The notes under the pieces: model-generated | Seen by the model: only the letters and a program-made list of their open reading frames with translations | Told to the model about the DNA's origin: nothing | Databases searched by the model: none | Assembly: GCA_022764465.1 (NCBI GenBank) | Contig: JALERL010000009.1 | Span: 1-60,756 of the forward strand | Length of the DNA stretch: 60,756 nt | Reading direction: 5' to 3' | Source: Lachnospiraceae bacterium | GTDB taxonomy: Bacteria; Bacillota; Clostridia; Lachnospirales; Lachnospiraceae | In this document: one piece after another, positions 18,017 to 26,961 of the stretch | Numbering within the stretch: position 1 is the first letter of the stretch | Layout of the letters: every line of letters begins with the position of its first letter | Position numbers and translations under genes: made by a program

Positions 18017-18994
18017 CTAGGAACTGTACTGCATGATCAATAACTCTACTGCAAGCTGATCATTCATTCTTCCGGTCTTAATGTCCTCTTCTGCTTTCGC
18101 GCAGTCCGATAAAGCGCCTGCAAGCTGTTCGATGGAAAATCCCGATGCCTGTGACAGATTCCGTTTCACCGCAAACGGAGGAATTCCTGCCTTAGAGGCG
18201 ATCGTACTTCCATCAAAGCCCTGCTTTCTTAAATCCTTCACCTGAAACAGGATCTGAAACTGCCTTGCGATCAAAAATAAAATCCGCATTGGCGGTTCTT
18301 TTAATTCTAACAGGTCATAATATAATTCCAATGCCTGCTTCTGGTTCTTTGCTGCGATCGCGTTCACCATATCAAAGATCTGGTTATTCACTTTACCGGA
18401 GCAGATCGCCTCGACATCCTCCGGGGTAATGCTGTCGCGTTCCATGCAGTAACACAGCAGCTTCTCTAATTCCTTATCGATATTTTCCATATCATCTCCT
18501 GCCATGGACAAGAAAAGCTGCATCGCATTGGTCGTGATATTCTTATGCTCCCGCCTGATCCTGCCTGCCACCCAGCGCATCAGAAGCTCCTGTTTCTGTC
18601 TTGGGAACTCAACCACGCTGCCCTGCGCCTTGACTGCCTTAAACATCTTCGAACGCTTATCTACTTCGTCTTCGACAAATACCATATACGTGCTTTCCGG
18701 CATCTGCTTCACATATGCACTCAGTTCGTCTGCCGATCCCTTGAACAGTCCGCTGTTTTCAATTAAAATCAGACGCTTTTCGGCAAAAAAAGGAAGGGTA
18801 TCAGCAATGGAAATCACTTTCTTTGCATCGATCCCCTTACCTTCAAAGGCAGAAAAGTTCATCTTATCATCCGCGTCTACGACCGCATTTTTGATCTTAT
18901 CCCGGTATTGCCGCTTCAGATAAGATTCTTCACCATATAGTAAATAGACCTGTTTTATTTTTCCGTTTTTAATATCTTCATCAATCGTTTTCAT
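18017..18994 (-). CDS. holA: DNA polymerase III delta subunit
   Basis: A 325-residue protein of the clamp loader that opens the beta clamp. The N-terminal YLLYGEESYLKRQYRDKI and IADTLPFFAEKRLILIENSGLF are characteristic of delta, as is the C-terminal AGIPPFAVKRNLSQA. It has the expected length. It ends 20 nt from the shared terminator. Downstream of comEC in this strand's order, the 353-nt gap between them is filled by the inverted-repeat element at 19029-19330. Confidence 0.94.
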   Translation of the reverse strand: MKTIDEDIKNGKIKQVYLLYGEESYLKRQYRDKIKNAVVDADDKMNFSAFEGKGIDAKKVISIADTLPFFAEKRLILIENSGLFKGSADELSAYVKQMPESTYMVFVEDEVDKRSKMFKAVKAQGSVVEFPRQKQELLMRWVAGRIRREHKNITTNAMQLFLSMAGDDMENIDKELEKLLCYCMERDSITPEDVEAICSGKVNNQIFDMVNAIAAKNQKQALELYYDLLELKEPPMRILFLIARQFQILFQVKDLRKQGFDGSTIASKAGIPPFAVKRNLSQASGFSIEQLAGALSDCAKAEEDIKTGRMNDQLAVELLIMQYSS

Positions 18995-19028
18995 GCGTCT
19001 ATTCTAACATAAGAATCATAAAAACTTC

Positions 19029-19330
19029 AAGCACATGCTGCACTCTTTTCTGGCAGGATCCGGATATCAAAAGATGCCTTCAAATTTAGTAATTGACAAA
19101 ATGTACAAATATGCTCCGCAAACATTTGCAACGCTCATCGTGAACTAACTGCTAACTACAACCATACAAGTTCAGAAAAGGCTTCACTTGTGGTTTTCGT
19201 AAGCAGTGGATTTCACTCGCAGCTAAAATCGCAAATAAAAGTTTACTTTACATATTTAGTGCATTTTGTCTATTGATTTTCTATAGCAGCTTTTGATATC
19301 CGGACCCTGCCAAAAAGCATACGTGTGCTT
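19029..19330. mobile_element. 300-bp imperfect inverted-repeat element, MITE-like, no ORF
   Basis: The element fills the comEC-holA gap. The two ends are inverted copies: 19029-19046 pairs with 19316-19330 (AAGCACA...), 19051-19073 pairs with 19290-19312 (22 of 23 bases, TGGCAGG(A/G)TCCGG then ATATCAAAAG), and 19093-19113 pairs with 19251-19275 (GACAAAATG). Even the centre can pair (ACAACCATACAAGT with ACTTGTGGTTTTCG). The whole could fold as one long hairpin. No coding frame or transposase is present and no clear target duplication flanks it. A miniature inverted-repeat transposable element is the leading idea; a structured RNA or large 3' end structure is the alternative. Confidence 0.6.
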
Positions 19331-19347
19331 TGCATATGCCCCTCTGT

Positions 19348-21744
19348 CTAATTTTTATATTCCCTGATGTACAGTCTTCCCTTCTGATACCCGATACTGA
19401 TCTGTCCGCTTTCTGCTGTCCGATAGATCCGGCTGCCCGCCTGTGTGATATGATCTACCGCTTCCCTTGACGGGTGTCCATAACGGTTTCCTTCTCCATA
19501 GGAGATCGTTGTAACAAGCGGCCGGAGCACCTTAAGCCACTTCTCATCGTTTGAACATGCCGAACCGTGATGCGCCGCCTTATACCAGGTCAGTCTTTTT
19601 TTCTGCGTCCATCTCTTTGTTAATTGCTTTTCCTGCTCTTTTGTAATATCCCCGGTTAAAATACCGGAGAACTCCCCCTGCTGTACAAGTAAGACAAGCG
19701 ACTGTGCATTACTGTCTGCTCCTGTATTTTCACCTGACGGTGCAAGACAAGTGAATGTCATCTGTTCTTCCCCCTTGCCAAGTCTTAAGGTATCCTGTTC
19801 CTTCATATACAGCAGTGGAATCTCCTGTTGTACCGCAAGCTCTGACACACGGTTGTAGCTGTCGTTTTTCACTGCCTCCTTTGCCACGATAATATGCCCG
19901 ACCGGATATCCTTCTTCTAGTAACTCTAACAGTCCACTCACATGATCCATATCAAAATGTGAAACAAACCACCAGTCGATCTTTCCTATCTTATGATACT
20001 TTAGAAATGGCTTGATCCGGTAAGTCCCAGCCTTCGATACATCGCTGCTGCCTCCGTCCACAAATAGGGTCGCCTGATCGGCTAACTGCATACAGATTCC
20101 ATCTCCCTGGCCGACATCTAATACGGAAATCATAAGACCATCCGGCTTTTTCACCGATAACACCAAAATACCGAACAGCATCATCCCAAGATATGCCGGA
20201 AGCAGTCTAAATCCGGCAGCTATCTGTCTCATTCTCTCCTTCACCATTCCTGAATGCCCAGTCTGATAACTTTTCTCTTCATTATGTACCGTATCCGCAG
20301 TTCTGTTTTTGATACTTCTCTTTCTCTCTCTTCTTGATAACACATACCATAGAATGCCAAACAGCAGATAATAGAGCGCGATCTGTACCCCGGACGGACA
20401 TCCCGTCAACATAAGATTTCCCGGGATATGACCAATCAGCTTACAGACCGCTTCATACCAGAAAAGCACCCCTTCTGCCGGAAGCAGTATCAGCTTCGCC
20501 AATCCACCCGCAAACAGACTGGCCACACCTCCAAGGACTGCACTTCCTACCACTACTCCGGAAAGCGGAAGCACCAACAGATTTGCCACAACGCCAAAGA
20601 CCGGGATCTCATACGAGTAATATGCAGTCAGCGGAATTGTCAGTATCTGTATAAACAGACTGATTTTCCATCCCTTTGCATGCTCGCCTGCAAGTATTAC
20701 ACCAACGATTGCAAGAATCGAATACCGGAAGCCGCTGTAATCCAGCAAAAAAGGGTTGTCCAGTAAAAGTACTGCCACTGTCACACTAAAGGCTGTGATC
20801 CGGTCATACGTTCTTCCCACGCACCTTGCAAGTGACAAAAAACAAAACATCAAAAAAGCCCGTCTCGCTGACACCAGATCTCCGGCAAACCGGATATACA
20901 AAAGCAGTCCTAAAACCGACAACAATGTAGATGAAATGACAAAGCCGTGCAGCCGGCGAAGGAGTTCGTAAAGTCCCATCCCGATCATTGAGATATGCAG
21001 CCCGCTGATCACCAGCAGATGCGAGATCCCGGCATCCTGATACGCCGCTTTTGTCCCGGCCTCCAGTGCATGTTTATCACCGCATACCATCGCTTGCATA
21101 ATACCACTCGTTTCAGCATTTGCATATATAGTATAATTACGTTTTAATTTTTCTTTTAGTTGAAACAGATACTCACCAAGGCTTTCCTTCGGGTTTGAAG
21201 CCGCAAGTACCTGCTTTACCATAAAGGTATAATCGATCTTCTGACTCTGATAGAACTTTTTCTGGTCAAAATTCCCTTCATTTGATGCGCTATGAAATTG
21301 TTTTACGTTTCCATTTAAAATAAGGGTAGTTCCGATTGGATAGCAATCGGTATCGAAATAGATAAAAACTGAATTTGTCTGATAGATTTGATTATTAATT
21401 TTTAATTTAACATTTTTGAAATAGTATTGAAATTGGTCGTTTACCGACTCCTTTTTATATAATCTGCCCTGTAGCTCTGCCGCCGGTTCTTCTTCTATCA
21501 CTGCTTCGTAACAACTGCGGAACCGGATCTCTTTTCCGGTAACATATGTACCTGTCACAAAAGCTGCCACACCACTTAACAGTAAAATGAGAAATGCCCG
21601 CTTGTGCTTTCTGCAAAGCAAACGATGATTAACGATAAGAAAAACAACTGCCAGTATCGGAATTCCTACATAAAACCGATACCGGCATACCGTAATCCCG
21701 GCAATCAGAAGTACTGCAATCTGGGCGAGAAAATGTCTCTCCAC
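19348..21744 (-). CDS. comEC: ComEC/Rec2 competence DNA channel
   Basis: A 798-residue membrane protein that moves single-stranded DNA into the cytoplasm during transformation. Order of parts: two N-terminal helices, an OB-like extracytoplasmic region (about 60-200), the multi-helix competence domain (HLLVISGLHISMIGMGLYELL, SARRAFLMF), and a C-terminal metallo-beta-lactamase domain with LDVGQGDGICMQ, FVDGGSSDV, SHFDMDHVSG, LTGDIT and AAHHGSACSN. All parts are present and uninterrupted. It is the last gene of the comEA-two-component-GerMN run, nine bases after the lipoprotein gene. Confidence 0.95.
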   Translation of the reverse strand: MERHFLAQIAVLLIAGITVCRYRFYVGIPILAVVFLIVNHRLLCRKHKRAFLILLLSGVAAFVTGTYVTGKEIRFRSCYEAVIEEEPAAELQGRLYKKESVNDQFQYYFKNVKLKINNQIYQTNSVFIYFDTDCYPIGTTLILNGNVKQFHSASNEGNFDQKKFYQSQKIDYTFMVKQVLAASNPKESLGEYLFQLKEKLKRNYTIYANAETSGIMQAMVCGDKHALEAGTKAAYQDAGISHLLVISGLHISMIGMGLYELLRRLHGFVISSTLLSVLGLLLYIRFAGDLVSARRAFLMFCFLSLARCVGRTYDRITAFSVTVAVLLLDNPFLLDYSGFRYSILAIVGVILAGEHAKGWKISLFIQILTIPLTAYYSYEIPVFGVVANLLVLPLSGVVVGSAVLGGVASLFAGGLAKLILLPAEGVLFWYEAVCKLIGHIPGNLMLTGCPSGVQIALYYLLFGILWYVLSRRERKRSIKNRTADTVHNEEKSYQTGHSGMVKERMRQIAAGFRLLPAYLGMMLFGILVLSVKKPDGLMISVLDVGQGDGICMQLADQATLFVDGGSSDVSKAGTYRIKPFLKYHKIGKIDWWFVSHFDMDHVSGLLELLEEGYPVGHIIVAKEAVKNDSYNRVSELAVQQEIPLLYMKEQDTLRLGKGEEQMTFTCLAPSGENTGADSNAQSLVLLVQQGEFSGILTGDITKEQEKQLTKRWTQKKRLTWYKAAHHGSACSNDEKWLKVLRPLVTTISYGEGNRYGHPSREAVDHITQAGSRIYRTAESGQISIGYQKGRLYIREYKN

Positions 21745-21752
21745 TTACCTTA

Positions 21753-22745
21753 TCACTCTCCTGACTCTGTCACCATTGTCTCTGTTGAACTTGTTCCATC
21801 TTCGTCACTTCCAACCACATAATCCAGATTCCGTTCATATAGGTCATCCAATGCAAAGCTGTCTCGGTACATACCCTTGGTATCTCCATTCACTGAGATT
21901 TGTACCTTATTTACCGTCGGAATTTCCGAAAGTGAATTCACGATTGAATAAATTACAATCGGTTCCTGAATGTTATACTGCTGGTTCATAAAGCCTTCAT
22001 CCAGATTCACATAGCAGATTCCATTTGTCGTTGCAACATTTACCAGCCCGGTTCCCTGTGGAATTGCTGAGATCATTCCCTTATCGGTCGGTCCGTCTAA
22101 CAGATGCTCCATGATCAGTTTTTCCATCGAGATGTTACTGCTGTACTGCACTTCCTCGGTCGTCTCAATCAGTCCGTCCCCTGCCTCATTCGAGAAAAAG
22201 AGATGGATGGTCGCACTCTGGATCGCATTGATCTGCTCTCCCGGATTCTCGACAAAGCTTTCATTTGTCATCAGGCCAATGACATTCCCTTTGCTGTCTG
22301 TCAGCGGAAGATCTGCCACATTAAAGGACACACAGGAGATTCCGGGAATCTGAAGCATTGTACGGACAATCGCAGCCCTGCATAAGATTTCTTCTGACAC
22401 TTCCATCTGTGCATATGCCTCACTGAACGTGATCGAAAGCTGACCACCATCTAAGTTATATCCGGTCACTTCGACATTGCTGCGCAACAGCTTCCTGCAC
22501 TCCACCTTTTCCGGTGTCTGTGCGATCACTTTTAAAAATTCTTCGATCATTCCTTCGGTATCGGTATCTGCCGCCTTCGGTGTATATGGTTCTTCTATAA
22601 TTCTAGTTGCTTCTTTATTCAGATAATATGCATGGTATGTACCATCCTCACCTGTCTGCTTCGAACCACATCCTGTAAACAGTCCGCTCAGCAGTAGTAA
22701 AGACAGCATACCTGCTATTATTTTACCCGTCTTTCTTTTTTTCAT
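21753..22745 (-). CDS. Lipoprotein with two GerMN domains
   Basis: A 330-residue exported lipoprotein: basic start MKKRKTGK, hydrophobic stretch and lipobox LFTGC with the acylated Cys at 26. Two GerMN-type domains follow (about 45-165, AEVECR...VSFNVADLPLTDSKG, and 185-300, TIHLFFSNEAGDGL to VQISVNGDTKG). The family occurs in the sporulation/germination lipoprotein GerM and in LpqB-like partners of two-component systems. Here it directly follows a histidine kinase gene, so modulation of that kinase or a peptidoglycan-linked role is plausible. I chose ATG 22745; the open frame extends upstream only through a TTG. Confidence 0.88.
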   Translation of the reverse strand: MKKRKTGKIIAGMLSLLLLSGLFTGCGSKQTGEDGTYHAYYLNKEATRIIEEPYTPKAADTDTEGMIEEFLKVIAQTPEKVECRKLLRSNVEVTGYNLDGGQLSITFSEAYAQMEVSEEILCRAAIVRTMLQIPGISCVSFNVADLPLTDSKGNVIGLMTNESFVENPGEQINAIQSATIHLFFSNEAGDGLIETTEEVQYSSNISMEKLIMEHLLDGPTDKGMISAIPQGTGLVNVATTNGICYVNLDEGFMNQQYNIQEPIVIYSIVNSLSEIPTVNKVQISVNGDTKGMYRDSFALDDLYERNLDYVVGSDEDGTSSTETMVTESGE

Positions 22746-22781
22746 ATATGAATAACCATGCCTTTCTCTATGCAATAATCG

Positions 22782-24230
22782 TTATGCGATATAGTTCAAA
22801 GGTATGCGGACCGTAAACATCGTGCCCTCTCCCTCTGTACTGAATACCTTGATCGCACCTCTGTGCATCAATACTGCATTTCTTGTAATCGCAAGTCCAA
22901 GTCCTGTACCGCCAATTTCTCTCGAATGTGACTTGTCCACGCGATAAAATCGTTCATAGATATGTTCTAAGGATTCTTCCGGTATTCCGATTCCGGAATC
23001 CTCCACTTTCACGTAAAAATACTGATGATCTGCATTTAACGACACATGAACCCAGCCGTTTTCCTTATTATACTTGATTCCGTTTTCAATCAGATTCGTG
23101 ATCGCAAGTGTCAGCTTCACCTCATCGATCTCAGCCGTCACCGGACGGAAGCTTTCAAGCACCAACTCGATCTGCTGTTTCTCTGCAATCGGGCGCAGAC
23201 GCTTTAAGATCTGTTCGATCATCTCGTTGATATTGACCGATGCAATATTCAAGTCGGATGCAGACTTATCCATTTTAACCAGAGAAAGCAGGTCATTGAT
23301 GATCTTATTCTCACGCTCGATCTCATTACCGATATCCTGCATAAACTCCCGGTAGAGTTCCACCGGTACATCTTCCTGTCCGTTTAAAGAATCTGCAAGT
23401 ACCTTCATAGAGGTAAGCGGTGTCTTAAGCTCATGGGACACATTCGATACAAACTCCTGTCTCGAATCATCTAACATCTTCATTCTGCTATAGAGCTTGT
23501 TGAACTTCTCACAGATCTGCACCGTCTCTGTATATTTATCAATATTCAATTCACCGTCGTTGTCTCCGTATCCGGTCTGGATCTCCTGAATAGACGATGC
23601 CATCTCACGAAACGGTCTGGTAATCCTTCCTGCGATCAGGAAACCAAATGCAAAAAGCAGGATTGCAATGATCAGTCCAAGGATCAGCGCACGATTTTGC
23701 ATATAGGACAAGGTAGACGCAATGCTATCCGTAGAAACACTGACTAACATCACTCCGATTGTCTCCTGAAGTTCCTTCTCCGGATCGTTACGAACCAGCG
23801 GGATCGTCATCTCGATATAGCGGCTCTGGGAGTCATAGTTTGAGATCTCACGTCCCTGAAAGCTCTTTACCACTTCCTCTGATATAATGGTCTTGCCGGT
23901 GTCAAGATCATATGTATCCTTTACAATATGAAAAGAAGAGTCAATAATCATGACTCTGCCATCGTAAATCTGTGATAACTGTTCTAACTGTGCTGTGATC
24001 GTTTCAGAAGAGGTATCATCCACATATCCCGTATCAACCATCTGGTTTGCCAGGATTTTTGCCTGACTTAAAATATCAATACTCCGGTTCGATACTGCCC
24101 GGCTCTCATACGCACTCATAATTCCGATCCGGATGATGACCGTAGAGACAATTCCGACCATCATGCAAAGGAACACCAGACGAAACTTCAGACTTTTGAA
24201 AAAATCACGTATTTTTTTATTCTTTTTCAT
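22782..24230 (-). CDS. Two-component sensor histidine kinase (PhoR/WalK-like)
   Basis: A 482-residue membrane kinase. Helix 1 spans about 17-39, an extracytoplasmic sensor of 140 residues follows, helix 2 is 180-201 with a HAMP linker, then HisKA with H266 in FVSNVSHELKTPLTSM, and the ATPase domain with NLIENGIKYN, VEDSGIGIP and GGTGLGLAI. The expected phosphorelay partner is the OmpR-type regulator encoded 18 nt upstream. No PAS domain is evident, unlike WalK. The signal is unknown; location between comEA and comEC and before a GerMN lipoprotein suggests envelope or competence control (inference). Confidence 0.93.
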   Translation of the reverse strand: MKKNKKIRDFFKSLKFRLVFLCMMVGIVSTVIIRIGIMSAYESRAVSNRSIDILSQAKILANQMVDTGYVDDTSSETITAQLEQLSQIYDGRVMIIDSSFHIVKDTYDLDTGKTIISEEVVKSFQGREISNYDSQSRYIEMTIPLVRNDPEKELQETIGVMLVSVSTDSIASTLSYMQNRALILGLIIAILLFAFGFLIAGRITRPFREMASSIQEIQTGYGDNDGELNIDKYTETVQICEKFNKLYSRMKMLDDSRQEFVSNVSHELKTPLTSMKVLADSLNGQEDVPVELYREFMQDIGNEIERENKIINDLLSLVKMDKSASDLNIASVNINEMIEQILKRLRPIAEKQQIELVLESFRPVTAEIDEVKLTLAITNLIENGIKYNKENGWVHVSLNADHQYFYVKVEDSGIGIPEESLEHIYERFYRVDKSHSREIGGTGLGLAITRNAVLMHRGAIKVFSTEGEGTMFTVRIPLNYIA

Positions 24231-24248
24231 TCCTGTACCCTCGACCTG

Positions 24249-24941
24249 CTAAATCTGCTGATAAAAATATCCGACACCCCATTTTGTATGCACATACTTC
24301 GGCTCACTCGGATTCGGCTCAATCTTCTCACGCAGTCTTCTGACATGAACATCCACCGTACGGACATCTCCCGGATATTCATAGCCCCAGACAAGATTCA
24401 ACAGATTCTCACGTCCATATACTTTGTTCGGATTTAAAACAAGAAGTTCTAAAAGGTCAAACTCCTTTGCGGTCAGATTGATCTCCTTTCCAAGAATAAA
24501 CAGTCTACGGCTCTCACAGTCTAAGCGCAGATCTCCATTCTCGATCACTTTTGCATTCTGCTGTTTTGGTTCATTTGCACTGGTTCTGCGCATGATCGCC
24601 TTGATCCGCGCCTTCACCTCTAAAATATTAAACGGCTTGGTGATGTAATCATCTGCTCCATATTCAAGACCCAAGATCTTATCCATGTCATCGCCCTTTG
24701 CAGTCAGCATGACGATCGGTACATTCGAAAAATCACGGATATGCTGACAGACTTCAAAGCCATCCATCTTCGGCAGCATGATATCGAGTAAAATAATATC
24801 AAACTGATTCTCCGTTGCAAGCTTTAACGCTTCTTCCCCATCATATGCACAGGTCACTTCCATTCCGTCCTGCTCTAAGCTGAAACGAATACCCTTTACG
24901 ATTAACTTTTCATCATCTACTACAAGAACTTTCTTTGCCAT
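24249..24941 (-). CDS. OmpR/PhoB-family response regulator
   Basis: A 230-residue regulator: receiver domain with the DD pair in VVDDEKLIV, phospho-acceptor D53 in LLDIMLPKMDG, the conserved Lys in MLTAKGDD, and a winged-helix DNA-binding domain with LTAKEFDLLELL and VDVHVRRLREKIEP. The start at ATG 24941 (MAKKVLVVDD) is preferred because GGAGATTAAA precedes it; the ATG at 24953 overlaps the ribosome binding site. It is followed by its kinase gene. The WalR-like ending (VHTKWGVGYFY) is common to the wider group, so no specific name is given. Confidence 0.94.
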   Translation of the reverse strand: MAKKVLVVDDEKLIVKGIRFSLEQDGMEVTCAYDGEEALKLATENQFDIILLDIMLPKMDGFEVCQHIRDFSNVPIVMLTAKGDDMDKILGLEYGADDYITKPFNILEVKARIKAIMRRTSANEPKQQNAKVIENGDLRLDCESRRLFILGKEINLTAKEFDLLELLVLNPNKVYGRENLLNLVWGYEYPGDVRTVDVHVRRLREKIEPNPSEPKYVHTKWGVGYFYQQI

Positions 24942-24958
24942 TTTAATCTCCATTCTTG

Positions 24959-24982
24959 CGCGTGAAAAATCTTTTTCACACG
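24959..24982 (-). promoter_or_regulatory. Leader hairpin before the response regulator gene
   Basis: On the minus strand CGTGTGAAAAA and TTTTTCACGCG pair with a two-base loop, lying between the comEA stop and the regulator start. It is followed by CAAGAATGGAGATTAAAATG. The same arrangement precedes pnp (9472-9496). With no T-run after it, it may attenuate, protect mRNA or bind a protein; the role is unknown. Confidence 0.45.
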
Positions 24983-24993
24983 AATCCTCATTT

Positions 24994-25575
24994 CTAATTC
25001 ACCGTTATACGGTCTTTGATCTTCTCAAATACTCCCTGTTTTATCCCACTGATGTTCATAATCTCATCTGTGGCTTTAAATCCTCCGTGTTCCATCCGGT
25101 ACGCGAGGATACTATCTGCCTTCGACTGTCCCACACCGGGCAGCGTCATAAGCTCCTCTGCTGTTGCAGTATTCAGATTGATCCTGCCTGATGAATCCGT
25201 CTCTTTGCTGCATTCGTTCTGCACCTCTGCAGCTTCTTCCTTCGTCAGAATCCGGATCTTCTGTTCGTCTGAAATCTTCTCGGCAAGGTTTGCTTCCTCC
25301 ATGGCAGCATCCTCCCTGAGACCACCTGCAAGTGCTGCCACATCACAGATACGCGATCCCGCAGGCACTTCATAGACACCGGGATTTTCCACTGCACCAC
25401 AGATATACACAAAACAAACAGCCGGTTTCTCTGTCTCCACCGGCATATCCTCCTGCGTATCCTTCTCTGTAAAACCGGTTTCAAAAGAAACCTCCGGATT
25501 CTTTGTCTGTGTACATCCACACATACAAAAAAGAGCCAGCATCCAAACACAACAGATTATCTTCATTTTTCTCAT
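24994..25575 (-). CDS. comEA: ComEA-like competence DNA receptor, lipoprotein form
   Basis: A 193-residue protein that binds incoming double-stranded DNA outside the membrane and passes it to ComEC. It has a Cys-rich lipoprotein-type signal (lipobox around MCGC, Cys 21), an SLBB domain (about 52-115, VYICGAVENPGVYEVPAG) and a C-terminal helix-hairpin-helix domain (INLNTATAEELMTLPGVGQSKA, given in parts: INLNTATAEEL and LPGVGQSKADSI). ATG 25575 has AAGGAG eight bases upstream. Unlike the B. subtilis order, comEC is not adjacent: a two-component system and a GerMN lipoprotein lie between. Confidence 0.92.
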   Translation of the reverse strand: MRKMKIICCVWMLALFCMCGCTQTKNPEVSFETGFTEKDTQEDMPVETEKPAVCFVYICGAVENPGVYEVPAGSRICDVAALAGGLREDAAMEEANLAEKISDEQKIRILTKEEAAEVQNECSKETDSSGRINLNTATAEELMTLPGVGQSKADSILAYRMEHGGFKATDEIMNISGIKQGVFEKIKDRITVN

Positions 25576-25635
25576 AAGCAATGCTCCTTATACCTATTAT
25601 CATGTATGAGAAGCCCCTAATGCCTGATTACATTT

Positions 25636-25664
25636 ATTCTATCGGAATTTCAGGTGCTTTACAA
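25636..25664 (-). promoter_or_regulatory. Probable promoter of comEA and downstream genes
   Basis: On the minus strand TTGTAA, a 17-bp spacer and TAGAAT, about 60 nt before the comEA start. It would drive comEA, the two-component pair, the GerMN gene and comEC. Confidence 0.6.
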
Positions 25665-25703
25665 GTATTATTTTCAAAAGAATTTCTTAAAAGATCCGAT
25701 GTC

Positions 25704-25740
25704 AAAAAAACACAGGCAGTCTGCTTTCGCTCTGCCTGTG
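25704..25740 (-). terminator. Terminator of the argC-argD operon
   Basis: On the minus strand CACAGGCAG and CTGCCTGTG (9-bp perfect stem, 12-nt loop) are followed by seven T. It lies 28 nt after the argD stop. Confidence 0.9.
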
Positions 25741-25767
25741 CCTCTGTTCATGCACCAATGTACTTTT

Positions 25768-26961
25768 TTAAAACGTATCCAATACTTTTTCTAACTTTCC
25801 GATCATCTCATCGACATGTTCCTTCTCGATCACAAGCGGTGGAACCATACGGATCACATCTGCGCCTGCTGTAATAATGATCAGTCCCTCTTCTAATGCC
25901 TTTGCTGCGACCTTTCCAACCGGCTTTTCGCAGACGAGTCCCTGCATCAGTCCAACACCACGATGCGCCGTAATAAAGTCATACTTATCCACGATCTCAG
26001 CAAGACGTTCTTCGAGATAAGCACCAACTTCCTTGACATGATCTGCGATCTGTTCCTTTTCCATCAGATCAATCACCGTGCTTACGGCTGCTCCGACAAA
26101 CGGATTTCCTCCATAAGTCGTACCATGGTCTCCCGGTGCGAGTGACTTTTCTGCCACATGCTCTGTCATTGCAAAAGCGCCAACCGGGACACCACAGCCA
26201 AGCGCCTTCGCACTCGTCATAATATCCGGCTTCACGCCATACTTCTGCCATGCAAACATATAACCGGTACGTGCCATACCACACTGGATCTCGTCTAAGA
26301 TCAGTAAAATATCATGCTCGTCACAAAGCTTACGGACACCTTCCATAAATTCTGCCGTTGCAGGATAGATTCCACCTTCTCCCTGTACAGTTTCAAACAG
26401 GATCGCACAGGTCTTGTCGTTAATCAGTGCCTTTACACTGTCTAAATTATTGTATTCCGCGAACTTCACACCCGGCATCAGCGGTTCGAACGGCTCCTGA
26501 TAATGTGCATTACCGGTAACGGAAAGCGCACCGATCGTTCTTCCATGGAAAGAATGCTGCATTGCAATGATCTCATGTCCGGCATGTCCGTCACGGGTAA
26601 ACGCATACTTTTTCGCTGCTTTGATCGCACCCTCGATCGCTTCTGCACCACTGTTGGTAAAAAAGACACGATCCATATCAGAGATCTTTAAAAACTTCTT
26701 GGCCGCATGCATGATTGGGATATTGTAATACAGATTCGATGTATGCATCAGAAGATCAATCTGCTTTTTCAATGCATCATTGTATTCCTTTTTGCCATAT
26801 CCAAATGCCTGTACTGCAATTCCCGCAGCAAAATCTAAGTATTTTTTGCCGTCGGTATCATACAGATATACACCCTCGCCCCTCTCTAAGACAAGTGGAA
26901 AACGATTGTAGGTATGTAATAATGCATGCTCTGCCGCATCCATATATTCCTGTTTATTCAT
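25768..26961 (-). CDS. argD: Acetylornithine aminotransferase
   Basis: A 397-residue class III PLP aminotransferase for the fourth step of arginine synthesis (N-acetylglutamate semialdehyde to N-acetylornithine). Visible are [43 protein letters not shown] with the PLP-contacting Asp, and the Schiff-base lysine in [15 protein letters not shown]. Full length. The start overlaps the argB stop by 8 nt. It closes the operon before the terminator at 25704-25740. Confidence 0.96.
   Translation of the reverse strand: MNKQEYMDAAEHALLHTYNRFPLVLERGEGVYLYDTDGKKYLDFAAGIAVQAFGYGKKEYNDALKKQIDLLMHTSNLYYNIPIMHAAKKFLKISDMDRVFFTNSGAEAIEGAIKAAKKYAFTRDGHAGHEIIAMQHSFHGRTIGALSVTGNAHYQEPFEPLMPGVKFAEYNNLDSVKALINDKTCAILFETVQGEGGIYPATAEFMEGVRKLCDEHDILLILDEIQCGMARTGYMFAWQKYGVKPDIMTSAKALGCGVPVGAFAMTEHVAEKSLAPGDHGTTYGGNPFVGAAVSTVIDLMEKEQIADHVKEVGAYLEERLAEIVDKYDFITAHRGVGLMQGLVCEKPVGKVAAKALEEGLIIITAGADVIRMVPPLVIEKEHVDEMIGKLEKVLDTF

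Noticed and set aside
22742-24953. Naming the two-component pair walRK
   Set aside because: The kinase lacks a visible PAS domain, and yycHI/walJ neighbours are absent; the similarity is shared by many PhoB/PhoR-type systems.
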